A DNA stretch of 33,737 nucleotides from Rhodospirillales bacterium (GTDB lineage: Bacteria; Pseudomonadota; Alphaproteobacteria; Rhodospirillales; UBA2165): contig DUBF01000109.1 in NCBI GenBank assembly GCA_012960465.1, positions 1 through 33,737 of the forward strand, read 5' to 3'. How positions within the stretch are numbered: the stretch's first letter is position 1; the number at the start of each line of letters is the position of its first letter. A model generated the notes under the pieces. That model was not told where the DNA came from. It saw only the letters and a program-made list of their open reading frames with translations, and ran no database searches. Positions 1-7,453 of the stretch are shown piece by piece. A program made the position numbers and the translations under genes.

Positions 1-230
1 AAGGGTTGGGCAATGATAATACTTCAGCTTCACATATGTGGCGAACTTTACGCCGCCCATCTAACGCCCTATAAATTTGGATGAATTTATATTAGTGTAT
101 GGGATGTATGCGATAGCTTTGTATGATTGAAATTAAATTTTTATAAGAAAATTATGGGTTCATAGAATTATTGAGCGTCTTTTCTTTGGCAATTCTTCTT
201 CAATTACTCAACTTTTATTAGATAAGTTTT
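1..230. other. Window edge; possible 3' end of an upstream gene
   Basis: Two plus-strand frames are open from the edge. The frame starting at base 3 stops at 72-74 and would end ...HMWRTLRRPSNAL; the frame starting at base 1 stops at 82-84. Neither is long enough to recognise a family, so I do not call a gene. The rest (85-230) is very AT-rich non-coding DNA downstream of the minus-strand gene that follows. I see no clear terminator hairpin. Confidence 0.2.
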
Positions 231-1121
231 TTATCCAATAAATTTAGGCTCTGGCAATCCCTGTGCTTTTATTTCTAGCCCGAGCAGGCTGCCGGCTAAC
301 GGTTGGTTTTCTAGTTCTTTTTTGCTAAAACCTAGGGAATTTGTCGTAATATATAATGTATTTAAACTTGGACCCCCAAAAGCACACATGGTTGGTTTTG
401 AGACTGGTAATTCAATAATAGTGTCTATCCGCCCTTCGGGTGTATAACGACAGATTTGTGATGACCTTGGTTGAGCTAACCAATAACAGCCATCAGTATC
501 AACAGTAGCTCCATCTGGGACACCATCGTTTATACCAAATTCAATAAAGATCCGCTGATTGGAAATATCACCACTGTCTATATCAAAATCAAATGCCCAA
601 ACAACAGGATGGCGGGTATCGGCTAAATACAAGGTTTGGTTGTTGGGGCTCCAAGCTAGTCCGTTGGCAAGAATGATTTCTTCGTGCTTTTTCATATATG
701 TAAGATTGCCATCGATACAATAGAGACCCGCATCTGGAGTTTGATTTCCCTTTTCAACCATCGTACCAGCCCAAAAGCGACCCGCGCGGTCGCATCGGCC
801 ATCATTAAAACGGTTATTTGGTTTATTATTTTCTGGGTCACCAATCGGGGTGAAGCTATTTTTCGTTGAGTTATATAATTGGAACCCAGTTTCTGTAGCA
901 ACTATGAAACCACCTGTTTTTCTTAGCGCAAGGGCGCTAACTCTAATTCCTGTATTGATTGCTATATTTTTCGATATGTTGGGGTCGAACCTGTTAAAGG
1001 TGCGACCCTCTATATCTACCCAGTATAGACATTCTTCATTTTCGCTCCAAACAGGCGACTCGGCCAAAAGCGCGCGATTACGATAAATGCACTGGACTTT
1101 GGATTTTGAGATAATTTGCAT
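231..1121 (-). CDS. SMP-30/gluconolactonase/LRE family protein
   Basis: A complete 296-residue protein, the usual length for the six-bladed beta-propeller SMP-30/regucalcin family, whose members hydrolyse sugar lactones or related esters using one divalent metal. The family's metal-site signatures are present in order: AESPVW near residue 20 (Glu), RFNDGRCD near 104 (Asn), ANGLAWS near 152 (Asn) and PDGATVD near 203 (Asp). There is no signal peptide, so it is expected in the cytoplasm. It stands alone: the next minus-strand gene upstream ends 89 bases away. The ribosome site is weak. Family assignment is strong. The substrate is not known; the neighbouring genes do not say whether it acts on a sugar acid lactone. 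Confidence 0.9.
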   Translation of the reverse strand: MQIISKSKVQCIYRNRALLAESPVWSENEECLYWVDIEGRTFNRFDPNISKNIAINTGIRVSALALRKTGGFIVATETGFQLYNSTKNSFTPIGDPENNKPNNRFNDGRCDRAGRFWAGTMVEKGNQTPDAGLYCIDGNLTYMKKHEEIILANGLAWSPNNQTLYLADTRHPVVWAFDFDIDSGDISNQRIFIEFGINDGVPDGATVDTDGCYWLAQPRSSQICRYTPEGRIDTIIELPVSKPTMCAFGGPSLNTLYITTNSLGFSKKELENQPLAGSLLGLEIKAQGLPEPKFIG

Positions 1122-1210
1122 CGTTTTATCTATTTCAACTTATCAGACATATATAAAAACAACACTTCTTACAGGCGATAGATTTTCGTCTAAAGTAAAG
1201 CTTAATATTG

Positions 1211-1942
1211 TTAGCTGGTATCTAATTCTGGATAATGCCTGAAGACGCCCATTGTATTAAAAGGGATACGACGATCTGAAGCCAGGTATACGGCAGTATT
1301 TGGACGTACTGTAATTGCATCTCTAAGAGCTAGGGCTTTTGGATATTTTTTGTTAATTTTGCTGAAGGCTTTTGGAAATGCATATTGGAGGCCTTCTATA
1401 ATTTGGAATAAAGATAAGTCTGGATAAGTCATCTTGTCGCCAATTAACCAGCCGGAATTTGATTTATTATTGGTTAAAATTTTCTCAAAATAGTCCATAT
1501 ATTTGGGGATGCGAAGTTCTATAAAATTTGCCGAGCGTTTTTTTGCTTCTTCTACTTGGTCTTCATAATAGAGAGCGCTTGCGAGCGGGTGATGAGTATC
1601 GTGTACTTCCATTAGAAAATCGGTCACAGTCAGTTGAATTTGGTGTGCAAATATTTTTTCCGTCTCTTCATTTCCAATGAGGTTAATTTTTGGCGCTAAG
1701 TATTGTAATATGGCTGCAGCCTGGGCAATCATCACGCCATTATCTAGCAGGAATGGTGGGGCGAATGGCGGGCGTTCAAGATCAGGGTCCTGAAGGATAG
1801 CCAGGATCGCGGCCCGATTATCTTCCTGTTTTTCGTCTGATCTGGCTACATCGACGTAGTCTACACCGGCCTCCTCAAGCGCGAGACGAACGACCTCTCC
1901 CCGTCCTTGAATCATCGGCCAGTAGTAGAATTCGTAGGGCAT
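1211..1942 (-). CDS. Glutathione S-transferase family protein
   Basis: A 243-residue two-domain GST: a thioredoxin-like N-terminal domain (about 1-85) and an all-helical C-terminal domain. The start region FYYWPMIQGRGEVVRLAL has the Tyr and the GR-E pattern of sigma/alpha-like GSTs, and the glutathione-site segment APPFLLDNGVMIAQAAAI carries the cis-Pro and the family Gln-Ala pair in place of the usual Glu-Ser. The ATG at 1942-1940 overlaps the stop of the peroxiredoxin gene by one base (TGATG), so the two are almost certainly translationally coupled. An in-frame TTG one codon upstream (1945) is less likely. The coupling suggests a role in supplying glutathione to the peroxiredoxin; this is inferred, not shown by the sequence. 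Confidence 0.88.
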   Translation of the reverse strand: MPYEFYYWPMIQGRGEVVRLALEEAGVDYVDVARSDEKQEDNRAAILAILQDPDLERPPFAPPFLLDNGVMIAQAAAILQYLAPKINLIGNEETEKIFAHQIQLTVTDFLMEVHDTHHPLASALYYEDQVEEAKKRSANFIELRIPKYMDYFEKILTNNKSNSGWLIGDKMTYPDLSLFQIIEGLQYAFPKAFSKINKKYPKALALRDAITVRPNTAVYLASDRRIPFNTMGVFRHYPELDTS

Positions 1943-2388
1943 CAATCCAGACTAGCTAAATCAGCTAGCACTTCGTCGGCGTGCTCTGCTGGAGTAACAG
2001 TGTCGTAAGTTTTCGCAATTGTACCATCCGGCGCAATCAGTACTGACACTCTGTTTGCTTTGCCCGTATCAGAAGTTGCTACTCCAAAGGTAGTCGAGGC
2101 TGACTTATCGTTGTCGGTTAATAAGTCAAATGGAAATTCAAACTTGTCTTTAAATGCTTTATTATCTGAATTCTTATCAAAGCTCACGCCTAAAATAACA
2201 CAGTTTTTATTTTTGAAGTCTTGGATTCTATCACGGAACCCGTTTCCTTCGATGGTTCAGCCAGGGGTATCAGCTTTTGGATACCACCACATTAGTACGT
2301 ATTTTCCCGAAAAATCATCAAGTGCTACATTTGCGCCATCTTGATTTGTAAACGAGAATTTTGGTGCTTGTTCTCCAATTTTTATCAT
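1942..2388 (-). CDS. Selenocysteine-containing peroxiredoxin (BCP/PrxQ type), UGA at residue 44
   Basis: Reading from the ATG at 2388 (AGAG ribosome site 5' of it) gives a 148-residue peroxiredoxin of normal BCP/PrxQ length if the in-frame TGA at 2259-2257 is read through. The TGA sits at residue 44 in ...YPKADTPG-U-TIEGNGFRD, exactly where the family has its peroxidatic Cys (TPGCT). Both sides of the codon are well-conserved peroxiredoxin, including GVSFD and FPFDLLTD further on. A conventional gene call would truncate it to the 81 residues from 2187 and lose the catalytic centre. The +5 resolving Cys of E. coli-type BCP is absent (Asn49); the only Cys is Cys63. It would therefore act as a 1-Sec peroxiredoxin needing an external thiol, and the next gene is a GST overlapping the stop. 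Sec-containing peroxiredoxins are a known family in marine bacteria. Alternatives are a TGC-to-TGA sequencing error or a recent nonsense mutation. Confidence 0.82.
2230..2259 (-). promoter_or_regulatory. UGA codon with bacterial SECIS-like hairpin
   Basis: Directly after the in-frame TGA (2259-2257) the minus strand can form ACGG-GTT-CCGT: 5' arm 2243-2240, three-base loop 2239-2237, 3' arm 2236-2233. A short lower ATC/GAT pairing (2253-2251 with 2232-2230) is possible across an asymmetric internal loop. The apical loop begins 17 nt after the TGA and its first base is G. Known bacterial SECIS elements have a small apical loop with a G in its first two bases, roughly 16-37 nt from the UGA. The stem is short, so the hairpin alone would not be proof. 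Confidence 0.55.
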
Positions 2389-2610
2389 ATTTCTCTTCCG
2401 ATTTTTATTTTTGCTAAGTTGAAAAATAAGTTCAAATTCTTATCTTCGTTACCCTAATATAGCTTTCTTGTGTATGGTGTAAAGCCTCTGAGTTGCCTTG
2501 GATTAATTTTTCAATTATGTTGCAGAGTTATACTCACTCGATTTTTATGTAGATATTTATAGAAGCTCCAACAAGGTATGTTCGATAAATTGGATGAACT
2601 AGGCAGTGCT

Positions 2611-2755
2611 CTAAAGACCATCAAAAATAGCTTTGCGTTTCTTAACCGCTTCGTCTTTGGTGATGAGACGACGGTAGTCTAGTTCTTTAAGTGTGGATAG
2701 ACTTCAGCTAATTGTTTAACAAAATGATTTGTTTGTCTCACCCGATTTTGTTACG
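2611..2755 (-). pseudogene. Possible remnant of a decayed minus-strand gene
   Basis: The 2389-2813 gap holds no intact gene. On the minus strand two short, protein-like stretches abut in different frames. One ends in QLAEVYPHLKN-stop; the other continues as LKELDYRRLITKDEAVKKR and ends KAIFDGL-stop at 2613-2611. Joined across one frameshift near 2690 they read as a plausible C-terminus (...YPHLKELDYRR...). There is no start codon, and further stops lie upstream. I do not recognise the family. A 34-codon plus-strand reading frame with an ATG at 2578 covers the same bases; I judge it less likely because the minus-strand residues look more like ordinary protein. Confidence 0.3.
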
Positions 2756-2813
2756 GAAAAATTTCCTCATCTGAAACTTTATTAAGAAGTAGGGCCTGAC
2801 AACATGGCTAAAT

Positions 2814-3695
2814 TTACATCACAAACCACAGTAGAATAGGTAGCGTCGCGAATGAGCATAAAGTGGAAATTAATACAATACCTGCAATTTCTTGAGGCTG
2901 ATTCTGGTGAATTTCTGCAAATAGGAAATTGAGTACAGCAGATGGCATCGTGCATTGAATTATTAAAACGCCCCGTGCCACACCATGAAATCCTAATAAT
3001 TCCGAAAGAAAAACCCCAACTACAAAGCCAATGGCTAATCTCGTGATTGATAGGATAATACTACGTTTTAGGGAGTTAACTTTTAAATTTGCGACAGAAG
3101 CTCCCAAGGTAATCAAGCAAAGAGGAATTGAAAAACCGCCTAATAATTCAATAGTGTTATTAATACCTCTCGGAAGGCTGAGATCAAAATGGTCAAAAAC
3201 AAAGGCTATTATAACAGCCCAGATTATAGGAACCCGGAAAATTGCTTTAAAGTTAAACTGTTTGGAGGCGATTGCATTTCCTAGCAAAAAGACTAAAATT
3301 ACCTGTACCCAGAAGTAGGCGAAGCCATATGCTAAACCTATTGGCCCAAATGCAAAAAGACACAGCGGTAAACCCATATTTCCAGAGTTTGCAAGTGCGA
3401 TAGAAGGCAGATAGGTTGATTGGTTTAATTTCAAGAATTTTAGGATAATGGATCCGGCTATAAAGAAAATTAAGACAGATATAAAAGCTGATGCACTCAT
3501 TTCTCTAAATATTTGTTCAGTCGTTTGGTTCTTGGATATGATTGAGAAAATCAAACACGGAAATCCAATATTTGCTACTAGGCGCGTTATAAAAGAGGTT
3601 TCATACCCAAAATTTAGTTTTGCCCATAGAAAGCCAATACCACTACATAAAAATATTGGTGCAATTATATTTAGAATTTCAACCACGATACCCAT
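2814..3695 (-). CDS. AEC (auxin efflux carrier) family transporter
   Basis: A 293-residue, very hydrophobic protein with about ten predicted membrane segments and the family's central glycine/proline-rich parts (ANSGNMGLPLCLFAFGP about 102-118; GFSIPLCLITLGASVA about 188-203). AEC proteins are inner-membrane carriers for small carboxylates such as malate or malonate, or for amino-acid-like anions. It follows the amidase on the same strand with only 13 bases between them and is probably co-transcribed. The direction of transport and substrate cannot be read from the sequence; an organic-acid product of the amidase/TRAP module is a reasonable guess. Confidence 0.85.
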   Translation of the reverse strand: MGIVVEILNIIAPIFLCSGIGFLWAKLNFGYETSFITRLVANIGFPCLIFSIISKNQTTEQIFREMSASAFISVLIFFIAGSIILKFLKLNQSTYLPSIALANSGNMGLPLCLFAFGPIGLAYGFAYFWVQVILVFLLGNAIASKQFNFKAIFRVPIIWAVIIAFVFDHFDLSLPRGINNTIELLGGFSIPLCLITLGASVANLKVNSLKRSIILSITRLAIGFVVGVFLSELLGFHGVARGVLIIQCTMPSAVLNFLFAEIHQNQPQEIAGIVLISTLCSFATLPILLWFVM

Positions 3696-3708
3696 AGTTT
3701 TTCTAACT

Positions 3709-5034
3709 CTAGGATATTACTTTACTGGCTAACCACCGGGCGGATCTTAAAAGACGTGCATCATCACCAAACGAGCTCACGACTTGTACGCCCAAAGGCA
3801 TCCCATTTTCACCCTCCATAAGGGGTACATTTACTGCCGGGACGCCTAAATAAGACCAAAGGCTGCAAAAGATAGGATCACCTGTTGAGCTTAATCCCAA
3901 CGGCGCTTCTCCCGTAGCGGCCGGCGTTATGATGGCATCGTATTCGGAGCAGATCCCCTGAATCCAGGCGTTCAATATGGCTCGTCTCTCGACACTGGTG
4001 TTGTAGCTAACCGCGCTAATATTTAGACCTTCCTTGATCATCCCGCGCAATATTTCACTAATTTGATTTGCCCCTCGCTTCATATAGCGATTTAAGTTTT
4101 GGGCTAAATCAGCCAGCATTATATTTTTTAAATCTCCGACCGCATTGTCAAATTCTTCCGACAAGGTAACTTCCTCACAACTATCACCTAAAAATTCAAA
4201 GAGCTCCTCGAAAGCGTCTTGTGTTGCGGGTTCTGCTTGATCCCAAACAGGTGTTTTAATGAATGCAAATCTAGGCTCGATTGGGGGGTCCTGAGCGGTT
4301 ATTTCACTCAATAAAGGTGCCGGTTTTGGTTGAGTGTCGGGATCCTTCGGGTCATATCCGATTAAGCATTCAGTAATAAGAGCCACATCCTCCAGCGAGC
4401 GAGCAAAAACGCCGACATGATCCAAATTTCGCGATAGCGACAAAGCGCCAACTCTAGAAATTAAACCATGGGTTGGCTTAAATCCAACCACGCCGCAAAA
4501 AGAAGCTGGGCGAATAACCGAGCCATTGGTTTGAGAGCCAATGGCTAATGGAACCATACCACTAGCAACAGCTGCTGCGGAACCGCTGGAAGAGCCACCG
4601 GGAGTTCGATTGATATCTTGAGGATTTGCTGTCTTGCCCGGTGAATATACGGCCAATTCAGTTGTTACAGTCTTACCTATAATTACGGCTCCCGCAGCTA
4701 TCAATCGTTTAACGGCGGTGCAATCAACATCTGGTTTTCGACCAGTATCAAGGACAGTACCATTCTCGGTAGGGTAATCATCAGTATCAAAGATATCTTT
4801 TATTCCAATGGGGATCCCATGAAGCGGGCCGCAAGCTGCTCCGCTGGCACGATAGGCATCACTATGTTCCGCCTGCTTTCGAGCAAAATCATAATTCAGA
4901 TGGGCCCAGGCACCGATTTCTTCTTCTCTGGACTTAATCCGGGCAATGCAAGCATCAACCAGTTCTAGCGACGTAATCTCACCGTTCTTGATCATCTGCA
5001 CCAATTGTACTGCCGTTAAGTCTGCCAAATCCAT
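3709..5034 (-). CDS. Amidase signature family enzyme
   Basis: A 441-residue amidase signature hydrolase, normal for the family, which releases ammonia from carboxamides. The Ser-cisSer-Lys triad is present with Lys79 (GIPIGIKD), Ser148 (GGSSSGS) and Ser172 (SQTNGSVIRPA). The spacing of 69 and 24 residues matches that known for malonamidase E2. I chose the ATG at 5034 because an AGAGG ribosome site lies about 8 bases before it; the frame stays open to 5106 but that extension would overlap the gene in front. The gene follows the TRAP transporter operon and the small membrane protein, so the imported compound or a derivative of it may be an amide. Substrate specificity cannot be assigned. Confidence 0.9.
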   Translation of the reverse strand: MDLADLTAVQLVQMIKNGEITSLELVDACIARIKSREEEIGAWAHLNYDFARKQAEHSDAYRASGAACGPLHGIPIGIKDIFDTDDYPTENGTVLDTGRKPDVDCTAVKRLIAAGAVIIGKTVTTELAVYSPGKTANPQDINRTPGGSSSGSAAAVASGMVPLAIGSQTNGSVIRPASFCGVVGFKPTHGLISRVGALSLSRNLDHVGVFARSLEDVALITECLIGYDPKDPDTQPKPAPLLSEITAQDPPIEPRFAFIKTPVWDQAEPATQDAFEELFEFLGDSCEEVTLSEEFDNAVGDLKNIMLADLAQNLNRYMKRGANQISEILRGMIKEGLNISAVSYNTSVERRAILNAWIQGICSEYDAIITPAATGEAPLGLSSTGDPIFCSLWSYLGVPAVNVPLMEGENGMPLGVQVVSSFGDDARLLRSARWLASKVIS

Positions 5035-5069
5035 GGTCTTAACCTCTAAATCAAAAAATTGTAATTTCC

Positions 5070-5276
5070 TCAGTCGAAGGGTTTTTTCCGTAAGCAAGTA
5101 TCCCATAAATCATAGAAAACTAACATTATGACCATGATACAAATCACCCAAAACGGTAAGCCTCCCCAAAATCCGGCGGCGCCAGCAGATATACTTTGTG
5201 CAAGTCCAAGCACGAATATAACGATAAAAACCGTACCGATCATGCCGGATATTTTGTCAAAGTTATCTTTAGACAT
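5070..5276 (-). CDS. Small membrane protein next to TRAP transporter
   Basis: A 68-residue protein with two hydrophobic segments (about 12-30, TVFIVIFVLGLAQSISAG; about 38-55, PFWVICIMVIMLVFYDL) and a basic tail (RKKPF). The ATG at 5276 has a strong GGAGG ribosome site; the frame is open to 5336 but without a site there. It lies between dctM (69 bases upstream) and the amidase (35 bases downstream), so it is probably co-transcribed. I do not recognise the family. Candidate roles are an accessory subunit of the transporter or a small membrane anchor. Retention in the middle of the operon argues that it is real. Confidence 0.6.
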   Translation of the reverse strand: MSKDNFDKISGMIGTVFIVIFVLGLAQSISAGAAGFWGGLPFWVICIMVIMLVFYDLWDTCLRKKPFD

Positions 5277-5345
5277 TATATTTTTTCCTCCCTTTATCAC
5301 TATTAGTTCATTTTTATGTAAGGCGCCATGTGACATCTAGTTCCA

Positions 5346-6722
5346 TCATTTGCCTTTAGGAACATATTCGCCAAAAAAGAAATCGGGTAGCCACAAGGCG
5401 ATCTCTGGGAATTGATACATCAAGAACATAACAAAAATAACGATAGCGAGATAAGGCATAATGCCTCTAAAAATATCCATGAGTTCGATCGTTTTTCCCA
5501 ACACGCCTTTTAAGTAATAGGCAGACATGGCCATCGGCGGCGTCAGGAACGAGGTCTGTAAGTTAAGTGCCACTAACATCGCGAAGAAATAGGGATTGAT
5601 ATCAAAAATTGGCAACATAGGCAGGAAAATCGGCACAAAAATGATTAAAATTTCAGACCATTCCAAGGGCCAACCAAGAAGAAAAATAATGATTTGCACC
5701 AGGATTAGAAATTGCCACGGTGCCAGATTAAAACCAAGAATAAAATGCTCAATGATTTCGTGCCCGCCGAGATAAGAAAATACAGATGCAAATGTCCACG
5801 AGCCAACAAACAGCCAGCACACCATCGCCGTCGTTTTCGCTGTCAAATAGACGGCTTCTTTCAACATTCCCCAACTGAGGGATTTGTAGGCCCAGGATAA
5901 CACGAGCCCACCAAAAGCACCCATTGCAGCGGCTTCTGCCGGTGTTGCAAGACCGCCTAGTATTGACCCTAAAACCAACATAATTAAGAGCGTCAATGGA
6001 ACAAACGATGTTAGGAGTTCCCAATAGACGACCCGCGGCGGCGGTACATCTTCCGCCCGCGGCTTAGGTGCAATTGTGGGACTAATCATGACCCGAATAA
6101 TGACGTAGACAATATACGAACCGGCCAGGATAAATCCTGGGAGAATGGCCGCGGCATAAAGACGCAAAGGTGAAAGTTCCGCAATGGCCGCATAGACGAT
6201 CAACATGATCGACGGCGGAATCAAAATTCCAAGTGTCCCACCGGCACAGATGACGCCAGACGCAAAGCTCTTGTCATAATGGGCCTTGGCCATAGCCGGA
6301 AATGCCAAAAGACCCATTAACGTGACGACGGCACCAACGATACCGCTAGCAGTCGAAAATACGGCACAAGTGATCAAAGCAGCAATGGCCATTGATCCCG
6401 GCAAATTCCGGGCTGCCATTTGCAATGAGTAGAATAGTCTGTTTACAATATTTGCACGCTCCACCACGTAACCCATAAATAGAAACAGCGGTATTGCTAC
6501 CAGCGTATCGTTCTCCATCACTGAATATGTGTTTTGGTTTAAAAGATAGAATATCTTATTGTTGAATGCGTCGACAATGACCTCAATACTACCCGCTTCA
6601 TAGTAAGCGTAATAGCCAAAGCCAACGCCCATGGCGAGCAATGTGAAGGCAACCGGAAATCCCAGCAGTACCATCACAATAAAAAGCGATAACATTAAAA
6701 TCGCGATTTCTGGGTTCGTCAT
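5346..6722 (-). CDS. dctM: TRAP transporter large permease (DctM/FcbT3 type)
   Basis: A 458-residue polytopic inner-membrane protein with about 12 or more helices, the sodium-coupled transporter subunit of a tripartite ATP-independent (TRAP) system. Recognisable DctM blocks are FPVAFTLLAMGVGFG near the N-terminus, ASGIVGAVVTLMGLLAFPAM about 155-175, GGTLGILIPPSIMLIVY about 190-206, and LQTSFLTPPMAMSAYYLKG near 400. It belongs to the longer branch (COG4664-like) that works with a Tat-exported binding protein, associated in known cases with chloroaromatic acids, mannitol and 2-oxo acids. It lies 45 bases downstream of dctQ in the same operon. Confidence 0.95.
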   Translation of the reverse strand: MTNPEIAILMLSLFIVMVLLGFPVAFTLLAMGVGFGYYAYYEAGSIEVIVDAFNNKIFYLLNQNTYSVMENDTLVAIPLFLFMGYVVERANIVNRLFYSLQMAARNLPGSMAIAALITCAVFSTASGIVGAVVTLMGLLAFPAMAKAHYDKSFASGVICAGGTLGILIPPSIMLIVYAAIAELSPLRLYAAAILPGFILAGSYIVYVIIRVMISPTIAPKPRAEDVPPPRVVYWELLTSFVPLTLLIMLVLGSILGGLATPAEAAAMGAFGGLVLSWAYKSLSWGMLKEAVYLTAKTTAMVCWLFVGSWTFASVFSYLGGHEIIEHFILGFNLAPWQFLILVQIIIFLLGWPLEWSEILIIFVPIFLPMLPIFDINPYFFAMLVALNLQTSFLTPPMAMSAYYLKGVLGKTIELMDIFRGIMPYLAIVIFVMFLMYQFPEIALWLPDFFFGEYVPKGK

Positions 6723-6767
6723 CCTAAAAAGTACTCCGACGTAACAGCACTTTTTGAAAAGAGAAAA

Positions 6768-7343
6768 TTATTTGATTTCAAGTACAATTGCTTGGCCTTT
6801 CAAAAGATCCTCGGTTTTTTGGGCATCTTTCAGTCGCGGCAGCCAAATATTTGTTTTGATTGCCAAATAACACCGCATGCACTCTGCAATGCCTTGAAGA
6901 ATAAACAATCCACCGGCCACCGGGATGAGTGTTTTAAAGTAGTAAATTTGAATGCGTGCCGGGCTGTTCCAACTGACTTCTTTGTAACGCCATGAGTCCA
7001 TGGCGATCTCCCATCCAAACCAGACCAAAGCAAACATGCCCGGAAAGAAAAATAAAAAATACAAAACCAAATCTAGCTGAGCTTGCCAACGGGGCTCGAG
7101 GAACCGGTACAACACATCCGCACGCACATGAGTATCTTGGGCAAGGGCATACGGTCCGGCCATTAGAAATAAGGCGCCATACATCTGAATGCTCATGTCG
7201 AAAGCCCACAAGGTCGGCGCGTTAAGGACGTAACGTACAAAAACTTCATAGACGATCGAAAGGGTTAAAATTAAGATGCACCATCCAAAGGCACGCCCAA
7301 TCCAGATACTAAGCCCTTCAATTGCATGAATAATGGGTGTCAC
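6768..7343 (-). CDS. dctQ: TRAP transporter small permease (DctQ/FcbT2 type)
   Basis: A small, four-helix inner-membrane subunit that partners the large permease. Hydrophobic segments lie at the N-terminus (IGRAFGWCILILTLSIVYE), at MYGALFLMAGPYALA, at LDLVLYFLFFFPGMFALV and at TLIPVAGGLFILQGIAEC. The frame opens with a TTG at 7373, but that codon sits beside a hairpin and has no ribosome site. A GTG at 7343 is preceded at 8 bases by AGGGG, so I place the start there (191 residues); the choice is not certain. It is the second gene of the dctPQM operon. Confidence 0.9.
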   Translation of the reverse strand: MTPIIHAIEGLSIWIGRAFGWCILILTLSIVYEVFVRYVLNAPTLWAFDMSIQMYGALFLMAGPYALAQDTHVRADVLYRFLEPRWQAQLDLVLYFLFFFPGMFALVWFGWEIAMDSWRYKEVSWNSPARIQIYYFKTLIPVAGGLFILQGIAECMRCYLAIKTNIWLPRLKDAQKTEDLLKGQAIVLEIK

Positions 7344-7378
7344 GGCTGGAACCCCTGTATTTTGTTTTAGCAAGTTTT

Positions 7379-7406
7379 AGAGGGACAGCCTTCCGACTGC
7401 CCCTCT
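7379..7406 (-). other. Intercistronic RNA hairpin between dctP and dctQ
   Basis: In the minus-strand transcript this 28-base stretch folds into a 12-bp stem (two G-U pairs) closed by a GGAA tetraloop of the GNRA class. It lies between the binding-protein gene and the permease genes. No U-run follows it in the direction of transcription, so it is more likely a 3'-end stabiliser or processing site than a full terminator. Such hairpins are known after genes for transport binding proteins, which are needed in excess over the permease. On the plus strand the same stem has two mismatches, which supports function on the minus-strand RNA. Confidence 0.6.
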
Positions 7407-7453
7407 TAAACTGATTTTTTTTATAAATTAACTTCGTAAAACAAGTGTGTCTA

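Noticed and set aside
2578-2682. 34-codon plus-strand ORF with ATG and AAGG
   Set aside because: The opposite strand reads as a more protein-like decayed gene. The peptide is very short, with no family or neighbour support.
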